Source: Bacillota bacterium
Lineage (GTDB): Bacteria > Bacillota > Bacilli > Bacillales_B > DSM-18226
DNA: 8,962 nucleotides
Direction: 5' to 3'
Assembly (NCBI GenBank): GCA_030705665.1
Contig: JAUZQA010000137.1
Location: 1-8,962, forward strand
The first letter of the stretch is position 1, and each line of letters opens with the position of its first letter. Positions 1-7,314 of the stretch are shown one piece after another. Position numbers and translations under genes: made by a program. The notes beneath the pieces were generated by a model. That model was not told the DNA's origin. It did not search any database and saw only the letters and a program-made list of their open reading frames with translations.

Positions 1-841
1 AGCAGAATCCGGAGTATTTTCGATAACAGTTGAAATAAAAACGGTCAATCACCGCTTTTGTGAATTTAATATCCGCATGCCCCGTCAGCTCTTAAAAATA
101 GAAGAAAAAATCAAAAAAAAGTTAAATCAATATATACGCCGCGGGAGAGTTGAAGTATATGTGACCCTCGAAGGTGAAGGAAATGTGACGCGAACAGTAC
201 ATGTTGATTGGAAATTGATTGAGGAGTATCATCAGTTCATTAGAGAAGCAAAGGAAAAATACAAAATTGAAGGAACTCTATCGTTACAAGACCTCTTGAA
301 TCGGGAAGAACTGGTACATATTGAAGAAAGTGAAGGCGGAAACGAAGAACTCGAAAATTTAGTGCTGAATGCAATCGAAGAGGCGGCACAGTTATTGAAA
401 AAAATGCGAATTTTAGAAGGCGAAGAATTAAAGAAGGATATTACCGCCAATTTGCATCAAATAGAAAAGGTTGTTCATGATCTTAGAAACGATGCGCCGC
501 TGGTTATTAAAGCATATCAAGAACGATTAACCAAAAGAATGCAGGAGTTCTTAAATGGGCAGTTTGATGAAACAAGAATATTGACAGAAGTAGCCGTGTT
601 CGCTGATAAGGCGGATGTTAATGAAGAATTAACCAGGCTTATTAGTCATGTTCAGCAATTTTACCAAACGCTCGAAGATCAGGAGCCTATCGGCCGCAAG
701 CTGGATTTCCTAGTGCAGGAAATGAATCGGGAAGCTAATACAATTGGTTCTAAAGCAAATGACTCCAATATTGCTAAAAAAGTAGTGGAGATGAAAAGTT
801 TACTTGAGAAATTGAAAGAACAGATTCAAAATATAGAATAG
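1..841 (+). CDS. yicC: YicC/YloC family endoribonuclease, 5'-truncated by window edge
   Basis: The reading frame is already open at position 2 and runs to a TAG at 839-841, giving 279 visible residues. The family is about 290 residues long, so only roughly a dozen N-terminal residues are missing; the first in-frame ATG (77) is internal and is not the start. The visible N-terminus contains the family signature [12 protein letters not shown] followed by IRMPRQL. The middle is charged and helical (probable coiled coil). The C-terminus carries the very conserved block [19 protein letters not shown] near residues 237-255 of the visible protein. Family knowledge: N-terminal YicC-like domain plus C-terminal DUF1732; E. 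coli YicC and B. subtilis YloC are reported as endoribonucleases acting on RNA in the cytoplasm. It lies 58 nt before remA, as in Bacillus. No disruption is visible. Identification is firm; the physiological RNA targets cannot be read from sequence. Confidence 0.95.
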   Translation, partial: AESGVFSITVEIKTVNHRFCEFNIRMPRQLLKIEEKIKKKLNQYIRRGRVEVYVTLEGEGNVTRTVHVDWKLIEEYHQFIREAKEKYKIEGTLSLQDLLNREELVHIEESEGGNEELENLVLNAIEEAAQLLKKMRILEGEELKKDITANLHQIEKVVHDLRNDAPLVIKAYQERLTKRMQEFLNGQFDETRILTEVAVFADKADVNEELTRLISHVQQFYQTLEDQEPIGRKLDFLVQEMNREANTIGSKANDSNIAKKVVEMKSLLEKLKEQIQNIE

Positions 842-899
842 GTATGGTTTAGAAAATGATAGACACGTCCAAAATATATGGATAGATTGGGGAATCATC

Positions 900-1788
<889 letters not shown>

Positions 1789-1790
1789 AT

Positions 1791-2009
1791 ATGTTATATC
1801 CATCCATTGACCGATTGTTAGAAAAAATTGATTCAAAATACTCGCTTGTTTCTGTAGCTGCAAAGCGTGCTCGTGTTATGTCGCAAAAAAGGGATGAAAG
1901 ATTAACAAAGTATGTATCCCATAAATGTGTAGGAAAAGCGTTAGAGGAAATTTACGCAGGCGAACTAACCTACCGAATTGCCAAAAAACCAGAAGTTCAA
2001 GCAGAATAG
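1791..2009 (+). CDS. rpoZ: DNA-directed RNA polymerase omega subunit
   Basis: A 72-residue protein beginning MLYPSID and containing [15 protein letters not shown] (about residues 14-28), then the central helix ending in [14 protein letters not shown] (about 44-57). This is the Rpb6/omega fold used to clamp the beta' subunit during RNA polymerase assembly. The length fits Firmicutes omega (about 67-72). The start ATG lies 2 nt after the gmk stop and 10 nt after a perfect GGAGG at 1776-1780, which is inside the last gmk codons, so the two genes are co-transcribed. The tail after residue 60 is short and charged, as is normal. A strong intrinsic terminator begins 15 nt after the stop, so this is the last gene of its block. 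In Proteobacteria omega forms part of a ppGpp site; the MAR motif for that is absent in Firmicutes omega, and I make no claim of it here. Confidence 0.95.
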   Translation: MLYPSIDRLLEKIDSKYSLVSVAAKRARVMSQKRDERLTKYVSHKCVGKALEEIYAGELTYRIAKKPEVQAE

Positions 2010-2024
2010 TTTTTCGCGACAACT

Positions 2025-2058
2025 AAAGCTCGCCAATTGGCGAGTTTTCTTTATTTTT
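2025..2058 (+). terminator. Intrinsic terminator after rpoZ
   Basis: The 16-nt perfect palindrome CTCGCCAATTGGCGAG (2029-2044) gives a 6-bp GC-rich stem around an AATT loop. A G-U pair and three A-U pairs (2025-2028 with 2045-2048) can extend it. It is followed by a T-rich tract, TTTT C TTT A TTTTT, ending at 2058. The opposite strand has only a three-T tail, so the element is best read as acting on + strand transcription. It ends the yicC-remA-gmk-rpoZ block, fully or partly. Confidence 0.9.
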
Positions 2059-2063
2059 AACAT

Positions 2064-2085
2064 GTTGATTGGAGTGGAAATCAAC
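2064..2085. repeat. 7-bp inverted repeat in the rpoZ-coaBC gap
   Basis: Perfect arms GTTGATT (2064-2070) and AATCAAC (2079-2085) are separated by the 8 nt GGAGTGGA. The stem is AT-rich and has no following T run, so it is not a second terminator. A shorter, looser dyad of the same type (GTTGAT at 2116-2121, ATCAA at 2140-2144) occurs downstream in the same gap. It could be an operator half-site pair or a weak RNA hairpin; short dyads in AT-rich DNA also arise by chance. Confidence 0.4.
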
Positions 2086-2116
2086 AGCCACATTCAATAG
2101 ATATTTTTATAACTAG

Positions 2117-2144
2117 TTGATGTAGAAGAATTGCTTATTATCAA
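2117..2144 (+). promoter_or_regulatory. Weak sigma-A-like promoter candidate for coaBC
   Basis: TTGATG (2117-2122, 4 of 6 to TTGACA) and TATCAA (2139-2144, 4 of 6 to TATAAT) are spaced by 16 nt, upstream of the coaBC ribosome-binding site. A promoter is expected because a strong terminator precedes the gap. Other -10-like hexamers nearby (TATAAC at 2108, CATAAT at 2146) have no acceptable -35 partner at normal spacing. This is only the best of several poor matches. Confidence 0.2.
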
Positions 2145-2176
2145 TCATAATGGAAAAATAGAGATAGATGAGAATG

Positions 2177-2182
2177 AGGGGG
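2177..2182 (+). promoter_or_regulatory. Ribosome-binding site fixing the coaBC start
   Basis: AGGGGG sits 5 nt before the ATG at 2188. The in-frame TTG at 2131 has no comparable purine-rich site and would add 19 residues that are absent from the family, so this site decides the start. Confidence 0.8.
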
Positions 2183-2187
2183 ATAAA

Positions 2188-3396
2188 ATGGTGAAGGACA
2201 AAAAAATATTATTGTGTGTAACAGGAGGAATAGCCGTTTATAAGGCGGTCGCATTAACAAGTAAGCTTGTTCAAGCGGGGGCGCAGGTTAAGGTGCTGAT
2301 GAGTGACTCTGCCGCAAAATTTGTCACACCATTAACCTTTCAGGCCCTATCCCGGAACGAAGTGTATACCGATACATTTGATGAAAAACATCCACAAAGA
2401 ATAGCCCATATTGATCTAGCTGATTGGGCGGATCTTGTCATCGTCGCCCCGGCAACCGCAAACACGATTGGTAAGATGGCCTGTGGGATCGCAGATAACA
2501 TGATCACAACAACTTTATTAGCAGCAACCGCTCCGGTATGGATCGCCCCTGCTATGAATGTACATATGTACGATCACCCAGCTGTTAAAAAGAACCTTGC
2601 AATTTTAGCAGAAATGGGGTGCCAATTTATTGAACCTAGTGAAGGCTTTCTCGCCTGTGGATACATTGGAAAAGGCCGTCTGGAGGAACCGGAGAAAATT
2701 GTTGCCTTGATCGAAAAGTTTTTTCATAAGGAACCTTTACGTTTAGAAGGCAAAAAAGTGGTTGTTACCGCTGGTCCAACAAGGGAAAAAATTGATCCTG
2801 TGCGCTTTATTTCCAATCATTCCACTGGGAAAATGGGATATGCTCTTGCAGAAGCAGCTAAAAAGGCTGGCGCAAAAGTTGTCTTAATTTCCGGCCCTGT
2901 CTCAATTTCTGCTCCTTCTGGTGTAGATGTAATTAAGGTTGAAAGTGCACAGGAAATGTATGATGCCTGTATCAATGTTTTTGATGATGCTGATGTAGTG
3001 ATTAAAACGGCTGCTGTTGCTGATTATCGCCCAAAAACGAGTTATGACCATAAAATTAAAAAGCAGCCAGGCGACTCATGTATTGAGCTTGAAAGAACAA
3101 AGGATATTCTTAAAGAGCTTGGTCTCAGAAAAACTAGGCAAATTCTTGTGGGGTTTGCCGCGGAAACAAATCATATCGAAGAATATGCAACAAAGAAATT
3201 AAGAGAAAAAAATGCAGATATGATTGTGGCTAATAATGTCAAAGAAGCTGGGGCGGGATTCGGCACCGATACCAACATTGTGAGCCTTTTTAAAAAGGAT
3301 GGAACAGTTGCGAACTTACCTTTGATGGCAAAACAAGCAGTAGCAGATAAAATTATCACTGAGATTTCACAGCTGATAAAGGATCGGGAGCAATGA
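2188..3396 (+). CDS. coaBC: Bifunctional phosphopantothenoylcysteine decarboxylase / phosphopantothenate-cysteine ligase
   Basis: Two-domain enzyme of coenzyme A synthesis, 402 residues from ATG 2188 (family about 400). The CoaB half joins cysteine to 4'-phosphopantothenate using CTP; the CoaC half decarboxylates the product with FMN. The N-terminal flavodoxin-like CoaC domain (about 1-180) shows CVTGGIAVYKA, the catalytic-type His74 in AHIDLADWAD, the PAMNVHMY motif (121-128) and Cys157 in LACGYIGKGR. The CoaB domain (about 188-402) shows VVVTAGPTREKIDPVRFISN with Asn210, STGKMGYALAEAA, KTAAVADYRP (273-282) and Lys289 in DHKIKK, then VGFAAET and ANNVKEAGAGFGTDTN. All key residues fall at positions matching my recollection of the E. 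coli numbering. The TGA stop overlaps the priA ATG (ATGA, 3393-3396), indicating coupling. It follows the rpoZ terminator, so it is probably driven in part by its own promoter in the preceding gap. Confidence 0.97.
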   Translation: MVKDKKILLCVTGGIAVYKAVALTSKLVQAGAQVKVLMSDSAAKFVTPLTFQALSRNEVYTDTFDEKHPQRIAHIDLADWADLVIVAPATANTIGKMACGIADNMITTTLLAATAPVWIAPAMNVHMYDHPAVKKNLAILAEMGCQFIEPSEGFLACGYIGKGRLEEPEKIVALIEKFFHKEPLRLEGKKVVVTAGPTREKIDPVRFISNHSTGKMGYALAEAAKKAGAKVVLISGPVSISAPSGVDVIKVESAQEMYDACINVFDDADVVIKTAAVADYRPKTSYDHKIKKQPGDSCIELERTKDILKELGLRKTRQILVGFAAETNHIEEYATKKLREKNADMIVANNVKEAGAGFGTDTNIVSLFKKDGTVANLPLMAKQAVADKIITEISQLIKDREQ

Positions 3397-5801
3397 ATGT
3401 TGCAAGTGTTGTTGTAGATGTCCCTGCAAAACAAACGGATAAAGCGTTTGATTATCTTATCCCAGAAAAATGGATGGATATCATCCAGCCTGGGATTAGG
3501 GTAATCGTTCCATTTGGACCCAGAAAAATCCAGGGATTTGTGATTGATTTAAAGGCAAACTCGGACTTCGACAAATTGAAGGAGATTATTGAACCAATCG
3601 ATTTGATACCCGTCTTAAATAAGGAATTATTAGAGCTCGGGCAGTGGTTAACGAAAAGCACTTTAAGCTTTAAAATCATCACCTACCAAGCTATGCTTCC
3701 TGCTGCATTAAAAGCAAAATATGAGAAAAAGGTAAGCCTGGCTCCTGGAGTTAATCAGGATGAACTGCCAGAGGAGCTTCAATCTCTGTTTCAAAATAAT
3801 CGGGAATTAACCTGGGATCTTGTTTTGAATTCCAGTCTGGAACGGAAATTGCATAAGGAAGCAGCTGCAGGGAAGCTAGAAGTTATTTACGAAGTAAAAG
3901 AACGGCTTCATAAGAAAAAATTAAAATATGTTCTTCCCCTCTTGTCAGCAGAAGAATTAGCAAAGGAATTAGAACATATACCGGCACGTGCAGGGAAACA
4001 AAGAGAGCTAGTAAGCTATTTTATTCAACATTCTGCCCCGATTGAATATAGGAAACTTAATGATTTAGGATTGTCAGCTTCTGCGGTGAAGCCCCTTGCT
4101 GCAAAAGGCTTAATTGAAGAAAAGGATATGGAAGTTTATCGGGACCCATACGAAAATCGGGAATTTAAAAGAACGAGTCCTCTTAGGTTAACAGCATCTC
4201 AACAAGAAGCAATTGAACCCATTCTTAATAGTATTCACAATAACCTCCATAAAGTATTTTTACTTTACGGGGTTACCGGAAGTGGTAAAACGGAAATTTA
4301 TTTGCAATCGATTCAAGATGTTATTAACAAAGGGAAAGAGGCAATTGTACTTGTTCCAGAAATTAGTTTAACACCACAAATGGTTAATCGCTTTAAAGGC
4401 CGATTTGGTGATCTTGTTGCTGTTATGCACAGCGGCTTGTCCGCAGGTGAAAAATATGATGAATGGCGAAAAATTCAACGTAAGGAAGTTAAGGTTGTTG
4501 TAGGAGCAAGGTCAGCCATTTTTGCGCCATTTGAAAATCTGGGCATTATCATCATTGATGAAGAACATGAAACAAGCTATAAACAGGAAGAAATGCCTCG
4601 CTATCATGCAAGAGACGTAGCTATTGAAAGAGCCGTGAGATATCATTGTCCGGTTGTTTTAGGAAGTGCAACGCCAGCTCTAGAATCCTTTGCCAGAGCG
4701 AAAAAAGGCGTTTATGAGCTCTTAACCCTTCCAAGTCGGATGAATGAACATGCATTGCCTTCTGTAGATATCATTGATATGCGTGAGGAACTAAGGGGCG
4801 GCAATCGTTCGATGTTTTCAAGAATCTTATTTGAAAAATTGCAAGAGCGCCTTGAAAAAAAACAACAAACGGTCCTGTTTCTAAATAAACGTGGATTTTC
4901 ATCATTTGTTATGTGCAGGGATTGCGGTTATGTCGTGAATTGCCCGAACTGCGATATTTCCTTAACCTACCATCGGGCAACAGAACAAATGAAATGCCAT
5001 TATTGCGGTTATGAGGGCAGGGTGCCGGCAACATGCCCCGAATGTGGAAGTGAGCATATCCGCTATTTTGGAACGGGAACTCAGAAAGTGGAGGAAGAGC
5101 TGGGGAAAATCCTTCCCGCGGCAAGAGTGATCCGCATGGATGTTGACACAACCAGTCGAAAAGGATCGCATGAGCGTTTGTTAACAGACTTTCAAGAAGG
5201 AAAAGCTGATATTCTATTAGGTACACAAATGATTGCTAAAGGGCTCGATTTTCCGAATATCACTCTTGTGGGGGTTCTTTCTGCAGATACGATGCTGCAT
5301 TTGCCTGATTTTCGCTCGTCCGAAAAGACATTCCAACTATTAACACAAGTCAGCGGTCGCGCAGGACGCCATGAACTTCCCGGTGAAGTGGTGATTCAAA
5401 CCTATACCCCGGAGCATTATAGTATTGAATACTCTGGAAAACAAGATTATGACCTATTTTACAACCAAGAAATGATGCTAAGGAAAATTCATAAATATCC
5501 GCCCTTTTATTATCTTTCATTGATCACTGTCAGCCACGAGCAGTTAATGACAGCCGTATCGGTGACGGAGAAGATTGTCCAGTATGTTCGTTCCCGTCTC
5601 TCGAATGAAACGGTTGTCCTGGGACCAGTAGCTTCGCCAATCCCGCGAATTAACAATCGCTATCGCTATCAGTGTCTTATTAAATATAAGCGGGAACCCA
5701 ACTTGACGGAAACGCTAAAGAACATCCTTGATCAATATCAAAAGGAAGTCGCAACAGGCCTGCAGGTTTCAGTAGATACGAATCCATATATATTGATGTA
5801 G
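3393..5801 (+). CDS. priA: Primosomal protein N', replication restart 3'-5' helicase
   Basis: An 802-residue protein, full length for PriA (about 805 in B. subtilis). It recognises stalled or collapsed replication forks and loads the restart primosome (DnaD, DnaB, DnaI and DnaC in Bacillus). The N-terminal 3' DNA-binding domain (about 1-100) begins VVVDVPAKQTDKAFDYLIP. The helicase core shows Walker A GVTGSGKT (293-300), Walker B DEEH (389-392), GSATP (424-428), GTQMIAKGLDFPN (610-622) and motif VI QVSGRAGR (652-659). Eight zinc-ligand cysteines are intact in four pairs: 508/511, 517/520, 535/538 and 548/551. A C-terminal domain follows (about 690-802). AAAGGA at 3378-3383 lies 9 nt before the ATG, and the start overlaps the coaBC stop by 4 nt. 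All helicase and zinc motifs are present, so the protein should be active. Confidence 0.98.
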   Translation: MNVASVVVDVPAKQTDKAFDYLIPEKWMDIIQPGIRVIVPFGPRKIQGFVIDLKANSDFDKLKEIIEPIDLIPVLNKELLELGQWLTKSTLSFKIITYQAMLPAALKAKYEKKVSLAPGVNQDELPEELQSLFQNNRELTWDLVLNSSLERKLHKEAAAGKLEVIYEVKERLHKKKLKYVLPLLSAEELAKELEHIPARAGKQRELVSYFIQHSAPIEYRKLNDLGLSASAVKPLAAKGLIEEKDMEVYRDPYENREFKRTSPLRLTASQQEAIEPILNSIHNNLHKVFLLYGVTGSGKTEIYLQSIQDVINKGKEAIVLVPEISLTPQMVNRFKGRFGDLVAVMHSGLSAGEKYDEWRKIQRKEVKVVVGARSAIFAPFENLGIIIIDEEHETSYKQEEMPRYHARDVAIERAVRYHCPVVLGSATPALESFARAKKGVYELLTLPSRMNEHALPSVDIIDMREELRGGNRSMFSRILFEKLQERLEKKQQTVLFLNKRGFSSFVMCRDCGYVVNCPNCDISLTYHRATEQMKCHYCGYEGRVPATCPECGSEHIRYFGTGTQKVEEELGKILPAARVIRMDVDTTSRKGSHERLLTDFQEGKADILLGTQMIAKGLDFPNITLVGVLSADTMLHLPDFRSSEKTFQLLTQVSGRAGRHELPGEVVIQTYTPEHYSIEYSGKQDYDLFYNQEMMLRKIHKYPPFYYLSLITVSHEQLMTAVSVTEKIVQYVRSRLSNETVVLGPVASPIPRINNRYRYQCLIKYKREPNLTETLKNILDQYQKEVATGLQVSVDTNPYILM

Positions 5802-5812
5802 CGGGGATTGGT

Positions 5813-5836
5813 ATTAAGTTTTTAAATTAAGTTTTT
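5813..5836 (+). repeat. 11-bp direct repeat in the priA-def gap
   Basis: ATTAAGTTTTT occurs at 5813-5823 and again at 5826-5836, separated by AA (13-nt period). The second copy continues into a T7 run. The tract is AT-rich and lies between the priA stop and the def ribosome-binding site. No GC stem precedes the T run, so it is not a convincing terminator. It could be a replication-slippage duplication or a regulator binding pair. Confidence 0.6.
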
Positions 5837-5846
5837 TTGGGCGAAA

Positions 5847-5891
5847 ATGAATAATAGCAAATTAACGGTTTATTGGAGGAGCTTCACTTGA
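5847..5891 (+). other. Possible 14-codon leader reading frame overlapping the def start
   Basis: An ATG at 5847 opens a frame encoding [14 protein letters not shown], whose TGA (5889-5891) overlaps the TTG start of def as TTGA. The only ribosome-binding candidate is a weak GGG at 5839-5841, 5 nt upstream. The frame reads straight through the def Shine-Dalgarno site. If translated it could couple or tune def initiation; it may equally be chance. I do not recognise the peptide. Confidence 0.2.
5875..5879 (+). promoter_or_regulatory. Ribosome-binding site fixing the TTG start of def
   Basis: GGAGG lies 8 nt before the TTG at 5888. An in-frame TTG at 5873 also exists, but it overlaps this site and would read the Shine-Dalgarno sequence itself as codons (Glu-Glu), so it is not the start. 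Confidence 0.85.
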
Positions 5892-6370
5892 CAGTAAAAA
5901 AAATAGTCATGTATCCAGCGAAAATATTAGAGCAGGAATGCAAGGAAGTAACGAAGTTTGATAAAAAACTCGTAAAACTGCTGGAGGATATGTATCATAC
6001 AATGATCGAATATGATGGAGTCGGTTTAGCCGCACCGCAAATTGGACTTGATCAACAAATTGCCGTGGTTGATGTTGAGGATGAACACGGGACAATTGAA
6101 ATGATCAACCCAAGGATACTGGAAACTTCCGGTGAGCAAACAGGCCCCGAGGGCTGCCTAAGCTTTCCGGGAATTTATGGGGAAGTAAAGAGACCGAATT
6201 ATGTAAAGATCGAAGCACTGAATCGAAAAGGAAAAAAGTATACCTTGGAGGCGGAAGGATTTTTAGCACGGGCAATCCAACATGAAATCGACCATCTACA
6301 TGGTGTTTTATTTACTTCGCTTGTTACCAGGTATTTAACGGATGAGGAGCTAGGAGGACAAGAGGAATGA
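5888..6370 (+). CDS. def: Peptide deformylase
   Basis: Metalloenzyme that removes the N-formyl group from nascent proteins at the ribosome exit. From the TTG at 5888 it is 160 residues, which matches the Bacillus Def type-1 enzyme in length and N-terminus (MTVKKIV). All three deformylase motifs are present: [10 protein letters not shown] (44-53), EGCLSFP (88-94, metal ligand Cys90) and QHEIDH (131-136, metal ligands His132 and His136, catalytic Glu133). The upstream GGAGG fixes the start. The TGA stop overlaps the fmt ATG by 4 nt, pairing the deformylase with the formyltransferase whose product it processes. The 86-nt gap from priA contains no clear promoter or terminator, so co-transcription with priA is likely. 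No odd residues seen. Confidence 0.97.
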   Translation: MTVKKIVMYPAKILEQECKEVTKFDKKLVKLLEDMYHTMIEYDGVGLAAPQIGLDQQIAVVDVEDEHGTIEMINPRILETSGEQTGPEGCLSFPGIYGEVKRPNYVKIEALNRKGKKYTLEAEGFLARAIQHEIDHLHGVLFTSLVTRYLTDEELGGQEE

Positions 6371-7314
6371 CAAAAATTATTTTTATGGGAACACCGGACT
6401 TCGCTGTACCTGTATTAAGGCAGGTCATTAATGATGGCTTCGAGGTGATCGCAGTCGTTACCCAGCCGGACCGTCCGGTTGGAAGAAAGAAAGTCATGAC
6501 ACCTCCGCCTGTAAAGGTTGAGGCTGAAAAACAAGGAATTCCGGTGTATCAGCCTGAAAAAATTCGCGAAAAGAATGAGCTTGAAAAAGTTTTAGCATTG
6601 AAACCAGATCTTATCATAACAGCCGCCTTTGGACAAATATTGCCGAAGGAACTTCTTTGTGCACCAACCCATGGCTGTATTAACGTTCATGCATCGCTTT
6701 TACCAGAGCTTCGCGGGGGTGCACCGATTCATTATGCGATCCTAGAAGGCAAGAAAAAAACAGGAATCACGATTATGTATATGGCTGAAAAGCTTGACGC
6801 GGGCGATATAATTACAAAGGTTGAAGTACCGATTACCGAAAAAGACAATGTTGGTACATTACATGATAAACTAAGCGTTGCCGGTGCAAAATTATTATCG
6901 GAAACATTGCCCTTGTTACTTGAAGGAAAACTGACAGCGACTCCACAAGATGAGTCGGCAGCAACATTTGCTCCTAATATCAAACGCGAACAGGAAAAAA
7001 TAGATTGGACAAAACCCGGGGAGAAAATTTATAACCATATCCGCGGCTTAAATCCATGGCCTGTTGCTTTCACCACCCTCGATGGAAAGGTATTAAAAAT
7101 CTGGAATGCAGAGAAACTTTCTGGTAAAGCTAGTGGTACCCCGGGAACCATTGTCCAGATTGGGCAAGAAGGGATTACGGTTGTAACAGGTGACGAAACT
7201 CAAATAAAGATTAAAGAGCTTCAGCCATCTGGTAAAACGAAAATGTCTGTAGAGGATTTTTTAAGGGGAGCAGGATCCAAACTAACGTCAGGGGCTAGGC
7301 TGGGAGAGTCATAA
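6367..7314 (+). CDS. fmt: Methionyl-tRNA formyltransferase
   Basis: Transfers formyl from 10-formyltetrahydrofolate to Met-tRNA(fMet), producing the initiator for translation. It has 315 residues, normal for Fmt (about 315-317). The N-terminal Rossmann-type formyltransferase domain starts [15 protein letters not shown]. It contains the active-site block [17 protein letters not shown] with Asn106 and His108, and catalytic Asp144 in EKLDAGDII. The tRNA-binding region includes the loop [11 protein letters not shown] (32-42). The C-terminal OB-like domain (about 205-315) contains [12 protein letters not shown] and [15 protein letters not shown] at 6352-6357 is 9 nt before the ATG. The gene is coupled to def upstream (ATGA overlap) and to rsmB downstream (TAATG, one shared base). 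Identification is secure. Confidence 0.98.
   Translation: MTKIIFMGTPDFAVPVLRQVINDGFEVIAVVTQPDRPVGRKKVMTPPPVKVEAEKQGIPVYQPEKIREKNELEKVLALKPDLIITAAFGQILPKELLCAPTHGCINVHASLLPELRGGAPIHYAILEGKKKTGITIMYMAEKLDAGDIITKVEVPITEKDNVGTLHDKLSVAGAKLLSETLPLLLEGKLTATPQDESAATFAPNIKREQEKIDWTKPGEKIYNHIRGLNPWPVAFTTLDGKVLKIWNAEKLSGKASGTPGTIVQIGQEGITVVTGDETQIKIKELQPSGKTKMSVEDFLRGAGSKLTSGARLGES

Noticed and set aside
860..888. TAGACA - 17 nt - TAGATT, a sigma-A-like promoter just before remA
   Set aside because: Transcription would start at about 895, after the GGGG ribosome-binding site (889-892) and 5 nt before the ATG, so the transcript would lack its Shine-Dalgarno sequence. The hexamer match is probably chance.
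2062..2100. 12-codon frame from ATG 2062 in the rpoZ-coaBC gap
   Set aside because: It begins directly after the terminator T tract, has no ribosome-binding site and is very short.
4854..4862. A8 run in priA as a frameshift site
   Set aside because: A plain Glu-Lys-Lys codon run; no nearby -1 stop or visible stimulatory element, and the protein is intact at normal length.
4909..5226. 105-codon antisense frame opposite the priA zinc region
   Set aside because: Its Cys/His/Pro-rich composition is the complement of the zinc-binding codons; there is no independent evidence for a gene.
5820..5838. T-rich run after priA as a possible terminator
   Set aside because: No GC-containing stem precedes the T7 run; only a short AT dyad (TTAA) can form.
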